From the NCBI GenBank assembly GCA_021162305.1, contig JAGGYX010000136.1, positions 1 to 8,127 on the forward strand: a stretch of 8,127 nt of DNA, in the 5' to 3' direction. The notes under the pieces were generated by a model. That model saw only the letters and a program-made list of their open reading frames with translations. It was not told where the DNA came from and did not search any database. Of the stretch, positions 1-8,100 are shown piece after piece. The position numbers were made by a program, and so were the translations under genes. The number at the start of each line of letters is the position of its first letter. Position 1 is the stretch's first letter. This DNA comes from Thermoplasmata archaeon (GTDB lineage Archaea; Thermoplasmatota; E2; UBA202; JdFR-43).

Positions 1-1473
1 CTTAAATTGTTCTACAAGTTCTTTTGTGAGCCGTGCCCTTTTTTCATCGAACGGTTCATACTCTTCTTCCTCTTCCGAAAAGCCAACGTATATCCAGGGA
101 GTGAGAATCAAATTGTGTTTTTTTATTTCCTCAATAGTTGCAGATTTACAGAATCCGGGAATGTCTTCATATGTTCCGCCCTCGCCCCTCCATGCATGGT
201 AAGTGTCTGCGATTTTCTTTATTTCCTCATCCGTAAGTTCTCTATGCCTGCGGTCAACCATCACGCCCATCTTCCGGGCATCTATGAACAAAACTTCTCC
301 TCTTCTATCTCTGAATTTGCCATCGTTTTTGTTCTTTGTAATGAACCACAGACATGCGGGAATCATAGTATTGTAAAATAACTGAGAAGGCAGGGCAACC
401 ATGCAGTCCACCAGATCTGCTTCAACAATATTCTTCCTTATCTCTCCTTCTCCACCAGTCATGGAACTCATTGAACCATTGGCGAGAACAAAGCCAGCAA
501 TTCCATTTGGTGCAAGATGATAAATGAAATGCTGAACCCATGCAAAGTTTGCATTACCTTTTGGAGGAACGCCATATTTCCAGCGAACATCATTCTGCAA
601 CCTTTCTCCTCCCCAATCGCTCATATTGAAGGGTGGATTTGCCAGTATATAGTCAGCTCTCAAATCAGGATGCAAATCTTTATGGAAGCTGTCCCCCAGT
701 TTAATATTCGCCTCTATCCCTCTTATTGCCAGATTCATCTTGCACAAACGCCATGTTGTGGGGTTTGACTCCTGCCCATATATGGAAACATCCCCAATTT
801 TTCCACCATGTGCCTCTATGAACTTTTCACTCTGAACAAACATTCCTCCAGAGCCACAGCATGGGTCATATATTCTGCCTCTAAAAGGTTCTATCATCTC
901 CACCAGCAATTTAACGATACAGCGAGGTGTATAGAACTGCCCTCCCTTCTTGCCTTCAGCATCTGCAAATTGACCCAAAAAATATTCATATACTCTTCCA
1001 AGGATATCTTTGCTCTTGCTTTCCTCGTCACCCAATCCTATTGTTCCAATTAAATCTATTAGCTCGCCCAAACGTTGCTTATCCAATGTTGGACGAGCAT
1101 AGTCTTTTGGAAGAACTCCTTTAAGGGAAGGATTATCTCTTTCAATGGCTTCCATGGCATTGTCGATAAGCACACCAATGGTTGGCTGCTTCGCATTTCT
1201 CTGCAGATAATCCCACCTTGCCTCCGGAGGAACCCAGAAAACGTTCCTCATTTTATATTCATCAATATCCTCAGGATCTGACAAGCCTGTAGGATCATTT
1301 TTCAACTCTTCATAGACATCCTTAAACGCATCAGATATATATTTCAGAAAAATTAAACCAAGGACAACATGTTTATATTCGGCAGCATCCATGTTGCTTC
1401 TTAACTTGTCTGCTGCCTGCCACATCTTCTGTTCAAAACCAAGGTTGGCACTGTTGGGGTAATTTTTTACCAT
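1..1473 (-). CDS. hsdM: Type I restriction-modification methyltransferase subunit HsdM (3' end beyond the window)
   Basis: This is the N6-adenine methyltransferase subunit of a type I restriction-modification complex. With HsdS it methylates the target site using S-adenosylmethionine, and with HsdR it also forms the nuclease. I translated 491 codons from the ATG at 1473 to base 1 without a stop, so only the last few residues should be missing given that HsdM proteins are usually about 500 residues. Residues 10-150 match the helical HsdM N-terminal domain. The methyltransferase core follows, with GQFYTPR (178-184), the SAM-binding motif [10 protein letters not shown] (203-212) and the catalytic NPPF (279-282), in the order expected of gamma-class enzymes. 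No key residue is missing. There is no Shine-Dalgarno sequence before the ATG, but a TATA-like box sits about 30 bases upstream. hsdM is the first gene of its transcript, so hsdS and hsdR, if present, lie past the left edge. Such systems are often horizontally acquired. The family call is secure; target and activity are unknown. Confidence 0.96.
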   Translation of the reverse strand, partial: MVKNYPNSANLGFEQKMWQAADKLRSNMDAAEYKHVVLGLIFLKYISDAFKDVYEELKNDPTGLSDPEDIDEYKMRNVFWVPPEARWDYLQRNAKQPTIGVLIDNAMEAIERDNPSLKGVLPKDYARPTLDKQRLGELIDLIGTIGLGDEESKSKDILGRVYEYFLGQFADAEGKKGGQFYTPRCIVKLLVEMIEPFRGRIYDPCCGSGGMFVQSEKFIEAHGGKIGDVSIYGQESNPTTWRLCKMNLAIRGIEANIKLGDSFHKDLHPDLRADYILANPPFNMSDWGGERLQNDVRWKYGVPPKGNANFAWVQHFIYHLAPNGIAGFVLANGSMSSMTGGEGEIRKNIVEADLVDCMVALPSQLFYNTMIPACLWFITKNKNDGKFRDRRGEVLFIDARKMGVMVDRRHRELTDEEIKKIADTYHAWRGEGGTYEDIPGFCKSATIEEIKKHNLILTPWIYVGFSEEEEEYEPFDEKRARLTKELVEQFK

Positions 1474-1499
1474 ATTCTTAATTTATAATGACTAATTTA

Positions 1500-1513
1500 C
1501 TTAAAAAATTTTT
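1500..1513 (-). promoter_or_regulatory. Probable TATA box for hsdM
   Basis: Read on the minus strand this is AAAAATTTTTTAAG, an archaeal TATA-like element centred about 31 bases before the hsdM ATG. Transcription would start about 5 bases before the ATG, giving an almost leaderless message. This agrees with the absence of a purine-rich ribosome binding site upstream of the start. The region is very AT-rich, so the exact box is uncertain. Confidence 0.5.
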
Positions 1514-1567
1514 GTACCACTTCAATAAAATTTTTTAAACCTTAATGTCAATCAATAACAAGCGAAA

Positions 1568-1578
1568 TTAATATATAT
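1568..1578 (+). promoter_or_regulatory. Probable TATA box for the secreted-protein gene
   Basis: TTAATATATAT lies about 35 bases upstream of the ATG at 1608 and resembles the archaeal TATA consensus. A second candidate, TTTAAG at 1582-1587, sits about 23 bases upstream and would give a leaderless transcript. The 134-base gap at 1474-1607 must carry both divergent promoters, for this gene and for hsdM. Confidence 0.5.
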
Positions 1579-1597
1579 GCATTTAAGTATTCTATTT

Positions 1598-1603
1598 AGG
1601 TGA
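1598..1603 (+). promoter_or_regulatory. Possible ribosome binding site for the secreted-protein gene
   Basis: AGGTGA lies four bases before the ATG at 1608 and matches the archaeal anti-Shine-Dalgarno complement. The spacing is a little short. It supports the ATG at 1608 as the start. None of the other visible starts in the window (1473, 2364, 4845/4839, 5101) has a site this clear. Confidence 0.5.
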
Positions 1604-1607
1604 AAAA

Positions 1608-2282
1608 ATGAGAAGGGAGGCGAAGTTTGTAATTGCAATAGCACTTGCAGCAACACTATTAATACCGAGTCTGACAACATCTGTTTTAGCAGCTCCAGAG
1701 AAGGAAGTCAAAATAAAAGTAGCTTCAGTAACTCCAATGGGCGGAAAGATGCAGGAAAAAAGCATTAAACTAAGCGATGCAAAAAAACTTGCAGATGATA
1801 TTAAATCTGCCCAGGAAGCATTCAAAATTGTCATGGATCCAGATTCAAATCAGACAGAGAGAAATTGGGCAATGGAAATAGTGGAGCAAATTATCAATGA
1901 ACTTAAAAAACTTGGTTTGATACCAGCTGGCTTTATATTCCACTTGCCACAATTCCTTTCACCAAAATTTGCATTTTTGGTTCCAGTAATCAGCGTTGGA
2001 AGCGGATTTTCATATATTCCATTGTATCCTGGAGAGGCGTTCATTGGCTTTATGTTGAGACCAATATTCATGCAGTATTTCCTCTTTGGATATACTGCAT
2101 CAGTGAATTTCCATTTAATTCCACCACGTCTTGAATACTGGGACATGGTAGGAACACAAACAGCAATGATACTTGGCTTTGTTGGAATATACATTGATTT
2201 TGGAAAAATTGGCTATGGAATACCAAACATGCAATTCCTGCTTGGAGAAAGCCTGTTTGTTACAGGAATAGACTGGTTATAA
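1608..2282 (+). CDS. Secreted protein of unknown function (224 residues)
   Basis: I do not recognise this protein. It opens with a clear Sec-type signal peptide: a basic start (MRREAK), a hydrophobic core (residues 7-27) and a likely cleavage near VLA-AP at 28-29. Residues 31-54 look beta-like. Residues 55-102 form a charged, helix-prone stretch with one N-glycosylation sequon (NQT, 81-83). From about 105 to the end the protein changes: it is nearly uncharged and rich in Phe, Tyr, Ile, Gly and Pro, with alternating hydrophobic stretches that look like beta strands more than classical membrane helices. There is no C-terminal anchor and no lipobox cysteine; the protein has no cysteine at all. 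The start at 1608 is supported by AGGTGA just upstream. It is monocistronic: hsdM diverges upstream and an oligo-T tract follows. The sequence shows only that it is exported; it may be an extracellular or membrane-associated structural protein. Confidence 0.85.
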   Translation: MRREAKFVIAIALAATLLIPSLTTSVLAAPEKEVKIKVASVTPMGGKMQEKSIKLSDAKKLADDIKSAQEAFKIVMDPDSNQTERNWAMEIVEQIINELKKLGLIPAGFIFHLPQFLSPKFAFLVPVISVGSGFSYIPLYPGEAFIGFMLRPIFMQYFLFGYTASVNFHLIPPRLEYWDMVGTQTAMILGFVGIYIDFGKIGYGIPNMQFLLGESLFVTGIDWL

Positions 2283-2286
2283 ACCC

Positions 2287-2317
2287 TCTTTTTCTTTATC
2301 TTTTTTGTTTCATTTTT
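2287..2317 (+). terminator. Oligo-T terminator after the secreted-protein gene
   Basis: A T-rich run with tracts of five, six and five T residues, broken by single C, A or G bases, begins four bases after the stop codon. I see no stable hairpin before it. This is the form of intrinsic terminator used by archaeal RNA polymerase, and it separates this gene from the prenyltransferase gene downstream. Confidence 0.65.
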
Positions 2318-2320
2318 GAC

Positions 2321-2336
2321 CGAGAATATTTAAATT
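2321..2336 (+). promoter_or_regulatory. Probable BRE/TATA promoter of the prenyltransferase gene
   Basis: CGAGAATATTTAAATT has a purine-rich segment like a TFB recognition element followed by TTTAAA. The TATA centre is about 33 bases before the ATG at 2364, placing transcription start about 7 bases ahead of the start codon. There is no Shine-Dalgarno sequence in that short leader, so initiation is probably of the leaderless type. Confidence 0.55.
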
Positions 2337-2363
2337 GGCTGAGATATTAATAATACGGTTTCT

Positions 2364-3272
2364 ATGACGAGAAAGGACCTATTTATGCTTGTTAGACCAT
2401 TTACGCTCATCGCTCCATTACTGGCGGTCATATTTGGTGTAATATTTCAACTTGCCTATTATAATGAGTTATATCTCTTCTGGAATAACATTGGAATAAT
2501 AGTTCTTGCTGCTTTTTCGCTGGCGGGCGCCCAGGCAGTTGGACAGATAATAAATCAGGTTGAAGATGTTGAAATTGATAAAGCAAATGGGAAGGATTAT
2601 CGTCCAATAGCGAGCGGGAGAGTCAGCATTGGCGAGGCTCAGGCGGTGGCATGGGCAATTTCCGCTTTCTCAATCATCTCAAGCTTTGCCATCAATGCCA
2701 TATATGGAATATTTATAACATCGTTTCTTATGTTCGGTGTGCTTTATAACATTGAACCATTCAGATTTAAAAAGAGACTGTGGATAAACACAACAAGCCT
2801 TGCAATATCACGTGGTTTGTTACCCATGCCAGCAGCATGGAGCATTTTTGGCAACGCTGGCGACGCCGTCCCATGGCTTGTTGGAAGCATAATGGCTTTC
2901 TGGGTTCTTGCATGGCAGAATACGAAAGATATAAATGATGTTGAAGGGGATAAAAAATATGGGGTCATCACACCTGTTGCATATCATGGAATAAAAAAAT
3001 TGAGTTATATGATTGCAGCCTTTTCATTCATGAGTTTTTTCCTCCTTTTTTTGTATATAAAAACAAATTTGCTTTCAAAAGAGCTTGCAAGCCTTTTCCT
3101 TCTTTCAATACCAACGATATGGATGCTCTATAAACTTTTCAAAAAAGATTTTGAGATTGCAGGCGTAGAGAACAATGATTTGTGGGCAGCGTATTATTTA
3201 ACGCTTGCTGGCTTTTATATAATAGCAGCAGCAACATATCTTGTAAAACCATATGTAACGCTTTTCAGCTGA
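2364..3272 (+). CDS. UbiA-family prenyltransferase (possible digeranylgeranylglyceryl phosphate synthase)
   Basis: This is an integral membrane prenyltransferase that would move an isoprenoid chain from its diphosphate onto an acceptor. About eight or nine hydrophobic helices span residues 9-293. The two Mg-diphosphate binding motifs are present: NQVEDVEID (N64, D68, D72) followed by RPIASGR, and KDINDVEGDKKYG (D189, D192, D196). The 302-residue length is typical. In archaea the most common role of this family is to add the second geranylgeranyl chain to glycerol-1-phosphate in ether-lipid synthesis, but paralogues serve quinone or other prenylations and I cannot choose between them. Gln65 replaces the more common Asp of the NDxxDxxxD motif; NQ variants are known in plant homogentisate prenyltransferases. 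The gene appears monocistronic, with its own TATA box and no ribosome binding site. Its last eight bases are shared with the convergent elp3 gene. Family confidence is high; substrate confidence is low. Confidence 0.93.
   Translation: MTRKDLFMLVRPFTLIAPLLAVIFGVIFQLAYYNELYLFWNNIGIIVLAAFSLAGAQAVGQIINQVEDVEIDKANGKDYRPIASGRVSIGEAQAVAWAISAFSIISSFAINAIYGIFITSFLMFGVLYNIEPFRFKKRLWINTTSLAISRGLLPMPAAWSIFGNAGDAVPWLVGSIMAFWVLAWQNTKDINDVEGDKKYGVITPVAYHGIKKLSYMIAAFSFMSFFLLFLYIKTNLLSKELASLFLLSIPTIWMLYKLFKKDFEIAGVENNDLWAAYYLTLAGFYIIAAATYLVKPYVTLFS
3265..3272. repeat. Palindromic octamer holding both convergent stop codons
   Basis: TCAGCTGA is a perfect palindrome. On the plus strand it ends the prenyltransferase gene as AGC TGA; on the minus strand it ends elp3, also as AGC TGA. 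Both proteins therefore end in serine. No non-coding base separates the genes, and no strong oligo-T tract follows either stop, so each transcript must terminate inside the other gene. Confidence 0.95.
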
Positions 3273-4845
3273 GCATCTTTTCCATATAAATTCCATTCTC
3301 CACATATCCAAGTTTGCGATAGTATTCCTTTGCTCCCACTCCGCTCAAAACAAGGATTCGCTCTCTTCTGAAGCGAGTTGCAATATTTTCCGCTTCTTCC
3401 ATAAGAACTTTTCCCAGACCACGATGCTGCCATTCCTCATGAGGCTTCTCTCCAATCCTCACAACAGGACCATGAACTTTTAGCTCTCTTACAATTGCCA
3501 CTTTTCCCTCCGCCTCATGGCGATGCGGCTTATATGGAATGCGAAGACGACAGTAGGCGGCAATGGCATCATTTTCTGTGTCTTCGAAAGAAATGAATAT
3601 TTCTCTTCCATTGCTTGCCATATATTCTCTTCTCACAATTTCAAGTTCTTTTGTTTTTATCCCATGCTTATACCATTTATGTCCTATTTCCCTGCATCTA
3701 ATGCATCTGCATTGCAATCCTTTTTCATTCATTCTTTTTTTCACGAGCTGCCGTAAATTGCTTTTTTTAATTCCAGCATCAATCAAATTTGAAGGAATGT
3801 CGCGCTCTATTCTCTGTATCCTTACCCATTCTGGCACATATTTTTTCATCTCTGCTATAAGCTCAATTGCTTCCTCTTCTTCCAATGGCTTATATTCTCC
3901 ACGCTTCCACATTTCATAGAGAGTAGATGATTTTACAACAAGCGTTGGATAAATTTTCAGCATATCAGGACGAAATCTCTCATCTCTAAACATTTTCCTG
4001 AATGATTCCATATCTTTTTCAAAATTGCTTCCTGGCAGACCTGGCATGATATGATAGGCAACTTTAAGTCCAGCATCTTTGGCAATTCTTGTAGCAATGA
4101 TTGTGTCCATTACTGTATGACCTCTCTTCATTTCATACAATACCTCATCATTCAAAATCTGTGCACCTATTTCCACTCTTGTTGCTCCCAGTTTGAGTAT
4201 TTCATCAACATGCTGCAAGCCACACCAATCGGGGCGGGTTTCTATTGTCAGACCAATGCATCTATGTCTTGCTGTTTCATTTTTTTTCTTTGCTTCCTCT
4301 ATGCCTGAGGAAACACTACCATTTAAAGCATCATAGATACGCTTTACAAACCATTCCTGATATGCTGGCTGACGAGCAGGAAAGGTTCCGCCCATTACAA
4401 TAACATCTATTTTATCTGTAGAATGCCCAACAATTTCAAGCTGTTTAACTCTTTCCAGAGTCTGCAGATATGGGTCAAATTTATTTCTGCTGGCACGCAT
4501 CGCAGCCGGCTCCCTGCCTGTATAGCTTTGCGGCGAAAATGGAGGACCACCTGGGCATGGAATGCATCTTCCGTGCGGGCAAGGATGAGGAGATGTCATA
4601 ACAGCCACTACAGCAACACCAGATATTGTTCTGATTGGCTTTCTTGTAAGAATAGCCCTTACATCATCATCTCTTGCAGCACTCAAAATTTCTGCATCTG
4701 TTGGAATTTTCTTTAGCCTATATTTCTTTGCAAGCCTTTTTTTAAAAATTAATAGCTCGTCTTTATTCTTTATATTCCCTTTTTTAATTTCCTCAACAAT
4801 TTCTTTTATAAAATTATGTGTAGGCAATGCCAAAGTCATCCTCAC
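3265..4845 (-). CDS. elp3: Archaeal Elp3, tRNA wobble-uridine carboxymethylation enzyme (radical SAM plus GNAT)
   Basis: Elp3 is the catalytic subunit of Elongator. In archaea it is usually the only subunit present, and it makes 5-carboxymethyl-uridine at the tRNA wobble position from acetyl-CoA and SAM. The radical SAM domain covers roughly residues 70-370. Its iron-sulfur cysteines are C89, C94 and C97 in CPHGRCIPC, the CX4CX2C spacing of archaeal forms, followed by PGGPP and QSYTGREPAAMRA. C379, C381 and C384 (CRCIRC) form the conserved zinc-type cluster. The GNAT acetyltransferase domain fills residues 400-526, with the acetyl-CoA loop QHRGLGK (473-479) and tyrosines Y508/Y509. At 526 residues it is full length. 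A TGA lies directly before the GTG at 4845, so the start is either this GTG or the ATG two codons on (4839). It overlaps the coiled-coil gene upstream by 26-32 bases, suggesting coupled translation. Confidence 0.97.
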   Translation of the reverse strand: MRMTLALPTHNFIKEIVEEIKKGNIKNKDELLIFKKRLAKKYRLKKIPTDAEILSAARDDDVRAILTRKPIRTISGVAVVAVMTSPHPCPHGRCIPCPGGPPFSPQSYTGREPAAMRASRNKFDPYLQTLERVKQLEIVGHSTDKIDVIVMGGTFPARQPAYQEWFVKRIYDALNGSVSSGIEEAKKKNETARHRCIGLTIETRPDWCGLQHVDEILKLGATRVEIGAQILNDEVLYEMKRGHTVMDTIIATRIAKDAGLKVAYHIMPGLPGSNFEKDMESFRKMFRDERFRPDMLKIYPTLVVKSSTLYEMWKRGEYKPLEEEEAIELIAEMKKYVPEWVRIQRIERDIPSNLIDAGIKKSNLRQLVKKRMNEKGLQCRCIRCREIGHKWYKHGIKTKELEIVRREYMASNGREIFISFEDTENDAIAAYCRLRIPYKPHRHEAEGKVAIVRELKVHGPVVRIGEKPHEEWQHRGLGKVLMEEAENIATRFRRERILVLSGVGAKEYYRKLGYVENGIYMEKMLS

Positions 4846-5101
4846 TCATGGCATATTTTTTCATAATATTCTCATTGAAAGCATCTTTTAATCTGTTTAT
4901 TCTATTTTTAACATCCTCATCGTCTATTTCCATTTCATTATACAACTTGCTTATTATCTTAACCAGATCAGCAAATACAGGAAAAAGCGACTCTTGCTTT
5001 TCATATAATTCTTCAAGCATAGCCTCATTATATCTAATCGCTTCTTCAAGCTCTTCAAGCTTTTCTTTCAACATGTCTTTTCTCTTAGCCTTTTTTGTCA
5101 T
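4814..5101 (-). CDS. Small charged coiled-coil protein of unknown function (95 residues)
   Basis: I do not recognise this protein. It is highly charged with no signal peptide or membrane segment, so it is probably cytoplasmic. Residues 1-12 are strongly basic (KKAKRKD). Residues 10-38 show a leucine/alanine heptad-like pattern consistent with a coiled coil. A short hydrophobic helix (LFPVFADLVKIISKLY, 39-54) follows, then a second charged helix (58-82) and an acidic tail (MSEDDFG). It has no cysteine or histidine, so metal binding is unlikely. The ATG at 5101 is supported by a TATA-like box 27 bases upstream; an internal Met at residue 10 is a less likely start. Its 3' end overlaps the start of elp3 by 26-32 bases in another frame, which is good evidence that it is a real gene translated together with elp3. 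A role as an Elp3 partner or a nucleic-acid-binding helper is only a guess. Confidence 0.85.
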   Translation of the reverse strand: MTKKAKRKDMLKEKLEELEEAIRYNEAMLEELYEKQESLFPVFADLVKIISKLYNEMEIDDEDVKNRINRLKDAFNENIMKKYAMSEDDFGIAYT

Positions 5102-5121
5102 TATAAATTGTATGTGAATGA

Positions 5122-8100
5122 TTACTTAAATTTTCTCATTGCTGCAATCAATGCCAACGCAATCATAAGCAAAATAAATCCAAAGCCAGGTGTTTCCTTC
5201 TCCTTTATTTCAATAACCTCTTCATAGGTGGCAGTGCCGCCATCATCATCTTTAACTGTGAGCCTAACTGTATAGCTACCTGGTTTTGCATAGGCGTGGG
5301 TCGCATTTCTACCATTGCTTGCTGTCTCATCACCAAAGTCCCAATGCCATGAAACAATTTTTCCATCCAAGTCAGAGGACAAATCTTTGAATGATATTTT
5401 TTCTCCTGCTTTTGGATTTTCTGGATAAAATTCGAAATCTGCAGATGGTTTTCTATTTTCAATTTTTATTTCCTGCGAATAAGAAGCTGTTGAATTTAAG
5501 TCATCCACGACAGTTAAAACAACTTTATATATGCCTGGCTTGGAGTATTTATGGCTTGCATTGCTACCATAGCCAGTGCTTCCATCTCCAAAGTCCCATG
5601 TATAATTTACAATATAGCCATCTTTATCCGAGCAAGATACAAAAAATTGAATCATCGTATATGAGCTTGCATTTTTTGGATCATAGCTGTAGCTGGCGGA
5701 AGGCGGCAAATTGGTTACATTTAATACGGCATGAAATTCACTTTCCTCGCCAGCCCTATCTTTCACAATCAGCGTCACAGTATAGTTTCCGGGCTTGGAA
5801 TATGAATGCACTGGATTTTGTTCATTGCTTGTGCTTCCGTCACCAAAGCTCCATTGCCAGCTTGAAATATCGTTTTTGCCATTTTCATCATAGGAGGTAT
5901 CGATAAAAACAATTGTGTCAAATGAAAATGGCGAGGAAGGATAGAATTTGAATGAGGCATTAGGGAGCTTATTCGGGATTTTTGCAGCATTTCCATAGGC
6001 TGACATTAAAGGATAGAAATCCCATGAGTTTCCTACTTCATATGGTATGTCTCCTATACCATCCCGATTGGTGTCACTGCCAGCATAATCGTCCCAGTAA
6101 TTTCCTTCGTGAGGATATGTCAAATTCCATGTATTGTTTGATTCATCCATTGCATTTATTATGTTGTAAACAAAGTTATTATGATATATTCTATTACCAT
6201 TTTCATTGGCTATTATTCCATAATAATTTTTCCAGAATGAGTTATCATGAATGATAGAATGGGATGAATTGAGTAACAATGCAAAATCATTGTGATGGAA
6301 TAATATGCCTGCAATCTCAACGCTTCCATTCAAAATGCATCCATATGTATTGTTATAAATGCTTCCTTTCGTTATTTTTCCATCCATTGCATATATTGCC
6401 TTTTTATTTTCATAAAAGCTACAATTGTATATTGAAATATTTCCATCCATTTCCAGTGCAAAATCATTGTGATGAAATATGCAATTTGAAATGTTTCCGT
6501 TTGTTGAGCTAATTTTTACATGGCTTCCGTTATAAAATTCGTCATACACAGCGTATATCGAAGAATTAAATATTTCAAAATTGCCAGAATTAAATTTATT
6601 GTTGGTTGATTGGATATTGCATTTTTTACATTTTATGCTCTTAAATTCATTTTTTTGCATGAATAACTGGCTTTTTTCATTGCTCATTCTGTTTATAAGG
6701 CTATTTTCCATTTCCAAGTTTGAGGAATATGTTTCTATTTCATTTATTTCTGAATTTGAAATGCTGGCTTCTGCATTTCTTACAGTTAATTTTGAAACAT
6801 TTCCAGATACTTTATTCCCCTGACTTCCGTCTATTTTAATGGAATCAACTTTTCCATATATCTTGCTTCCCCCCATTGTCTGTATCAGAATACCAATTTC
6901 ATTTCCTTCAAATTCACTATCAATATAGTTTCCTCCATCTGTTTTTTGAATATCAAATATGTTTACTCCAATATTGTTGTTGGATATACCGCAATTTATA
7001 ATGGAATTAAAGTATGATGACCTAAGCGATATGCCTACGCCATTCAAAAAAATGCTTGAATTTTTAACCGTTATATTTTCGCTTTCAAAAATATATATTC
7101 CACAACGGCTATTGTAAATACTGCTTCCTACTATGCTTGTGTTGATTGAATTTACTATGATGATGCTTTTGCCATTATTTCCTATATTCTGATTCAATAT
7201 CGTCACATTCTTGCATCCAACCAATCCTATGAATCCATAGCTTTCGTTTATAACAAAGTTGCTTCCATTTATTTCATAAATGGATGGATAGCCATTTATT
7301 GTGTTGTTTTCAAAATAATTGTAGAAATGACTTATTCTGTTTCCTTCTATGTCCATTGCATATGTATTGTTTGAGAATACATTTTTCAGGAAGCGGTTTT
7401 GAGATGAAAAGGAAATTTCCACTCCATTTTCATTCAAATTTATTGTATTGTTAAAAATCGAGTTATTTTTGGTGCTATTTAAACACAATGCATGCTGATT
7501 ATTAATCAGGCTGTTGTTTTTAATCACATTGCTGTCTCCTTCAATGAATATGGCACAGTCATTATCTTTGAATGTGTTATTCTCAACAATGTTTCTTTCC
7601 TTCAGCACCACTCCACGGCTGTTTTTATAAAAGCTACAATTTTTGACGTAAGAGTTATTTAATTCAAAAATTTCATTTTCTGTGAAATTGCATTGCCAGA
7701 AGATACCATCAACAGAAATTCTCTTATTTTTCTTAAAAATTGTATTTGATGCATAGATGCTGCACTCTATTTCTTTTTCATTTTCAATACTGCTGTTTAT
7801 AAACTCTGCATATGTGCAATATATGCTCCCTCCATTTATGCTTCCATTATAGAAATAAAATTGACCCACATTTATGCTTCCATTATATATGAATGTGTTA
7901 ATCAAATGAGATTCACCTCCTTCAATAGCTATTCCATTATCTGTAAGATTGCAATCTTTCACCACAGCATTGTTTGTTGCATGTATTGCATGTTCGTTAT
8001 TCCATAGCTTATTTTCCTCTATGCTAAATTCAGTGCCATATATTCCATAGCGGCAATTATATATGCTATTGTTTGCAATGAAATTTTCATGATATATTTT

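Noticed and set aside
7..1281. Several plus-strand open frames of 65-124 codons
   Set aside because: They are antisense to hsdM, whose minus-strand frame carries all the methyltransferase motifs; the plus-strand products look like random Cys/Phe/His-rich translations.
1615..1620. GGGAGG as a ribosome binding site for an internal start
   Set aside because: No ATG, GTG or TTG follows in frame at a suitable distance, and a later start would remove the signal peptide.
1850..2194. Open frame of 114 codons on the minus strand opposite the secreted-protein gene
   Set aside because: It lies wholly antisense to a gene with a good signal peptide, start and terminator, and its translation shows no domain or plausible composition.
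3215..3433. Minus-strand frame of 72 codons spanning the end of the prenyltransferase gene
   Set aside because: It overlaps elp3 in another frame across the conserved GNAT domain and has no supporting features.
6280..7887. Possible CRISPR-like or regulatory repeat array
   Set aside because: The repeats are in frame, degenerate and explained by beta-helix coils; there are no regular spacers.
5122..7965. Surface-protein gene starting at the GTG at 7965
   Set aside because: The same frame stays open to 8127 and encodes more beta-helix coils, and the product from 7965 lacks a signal peptide.
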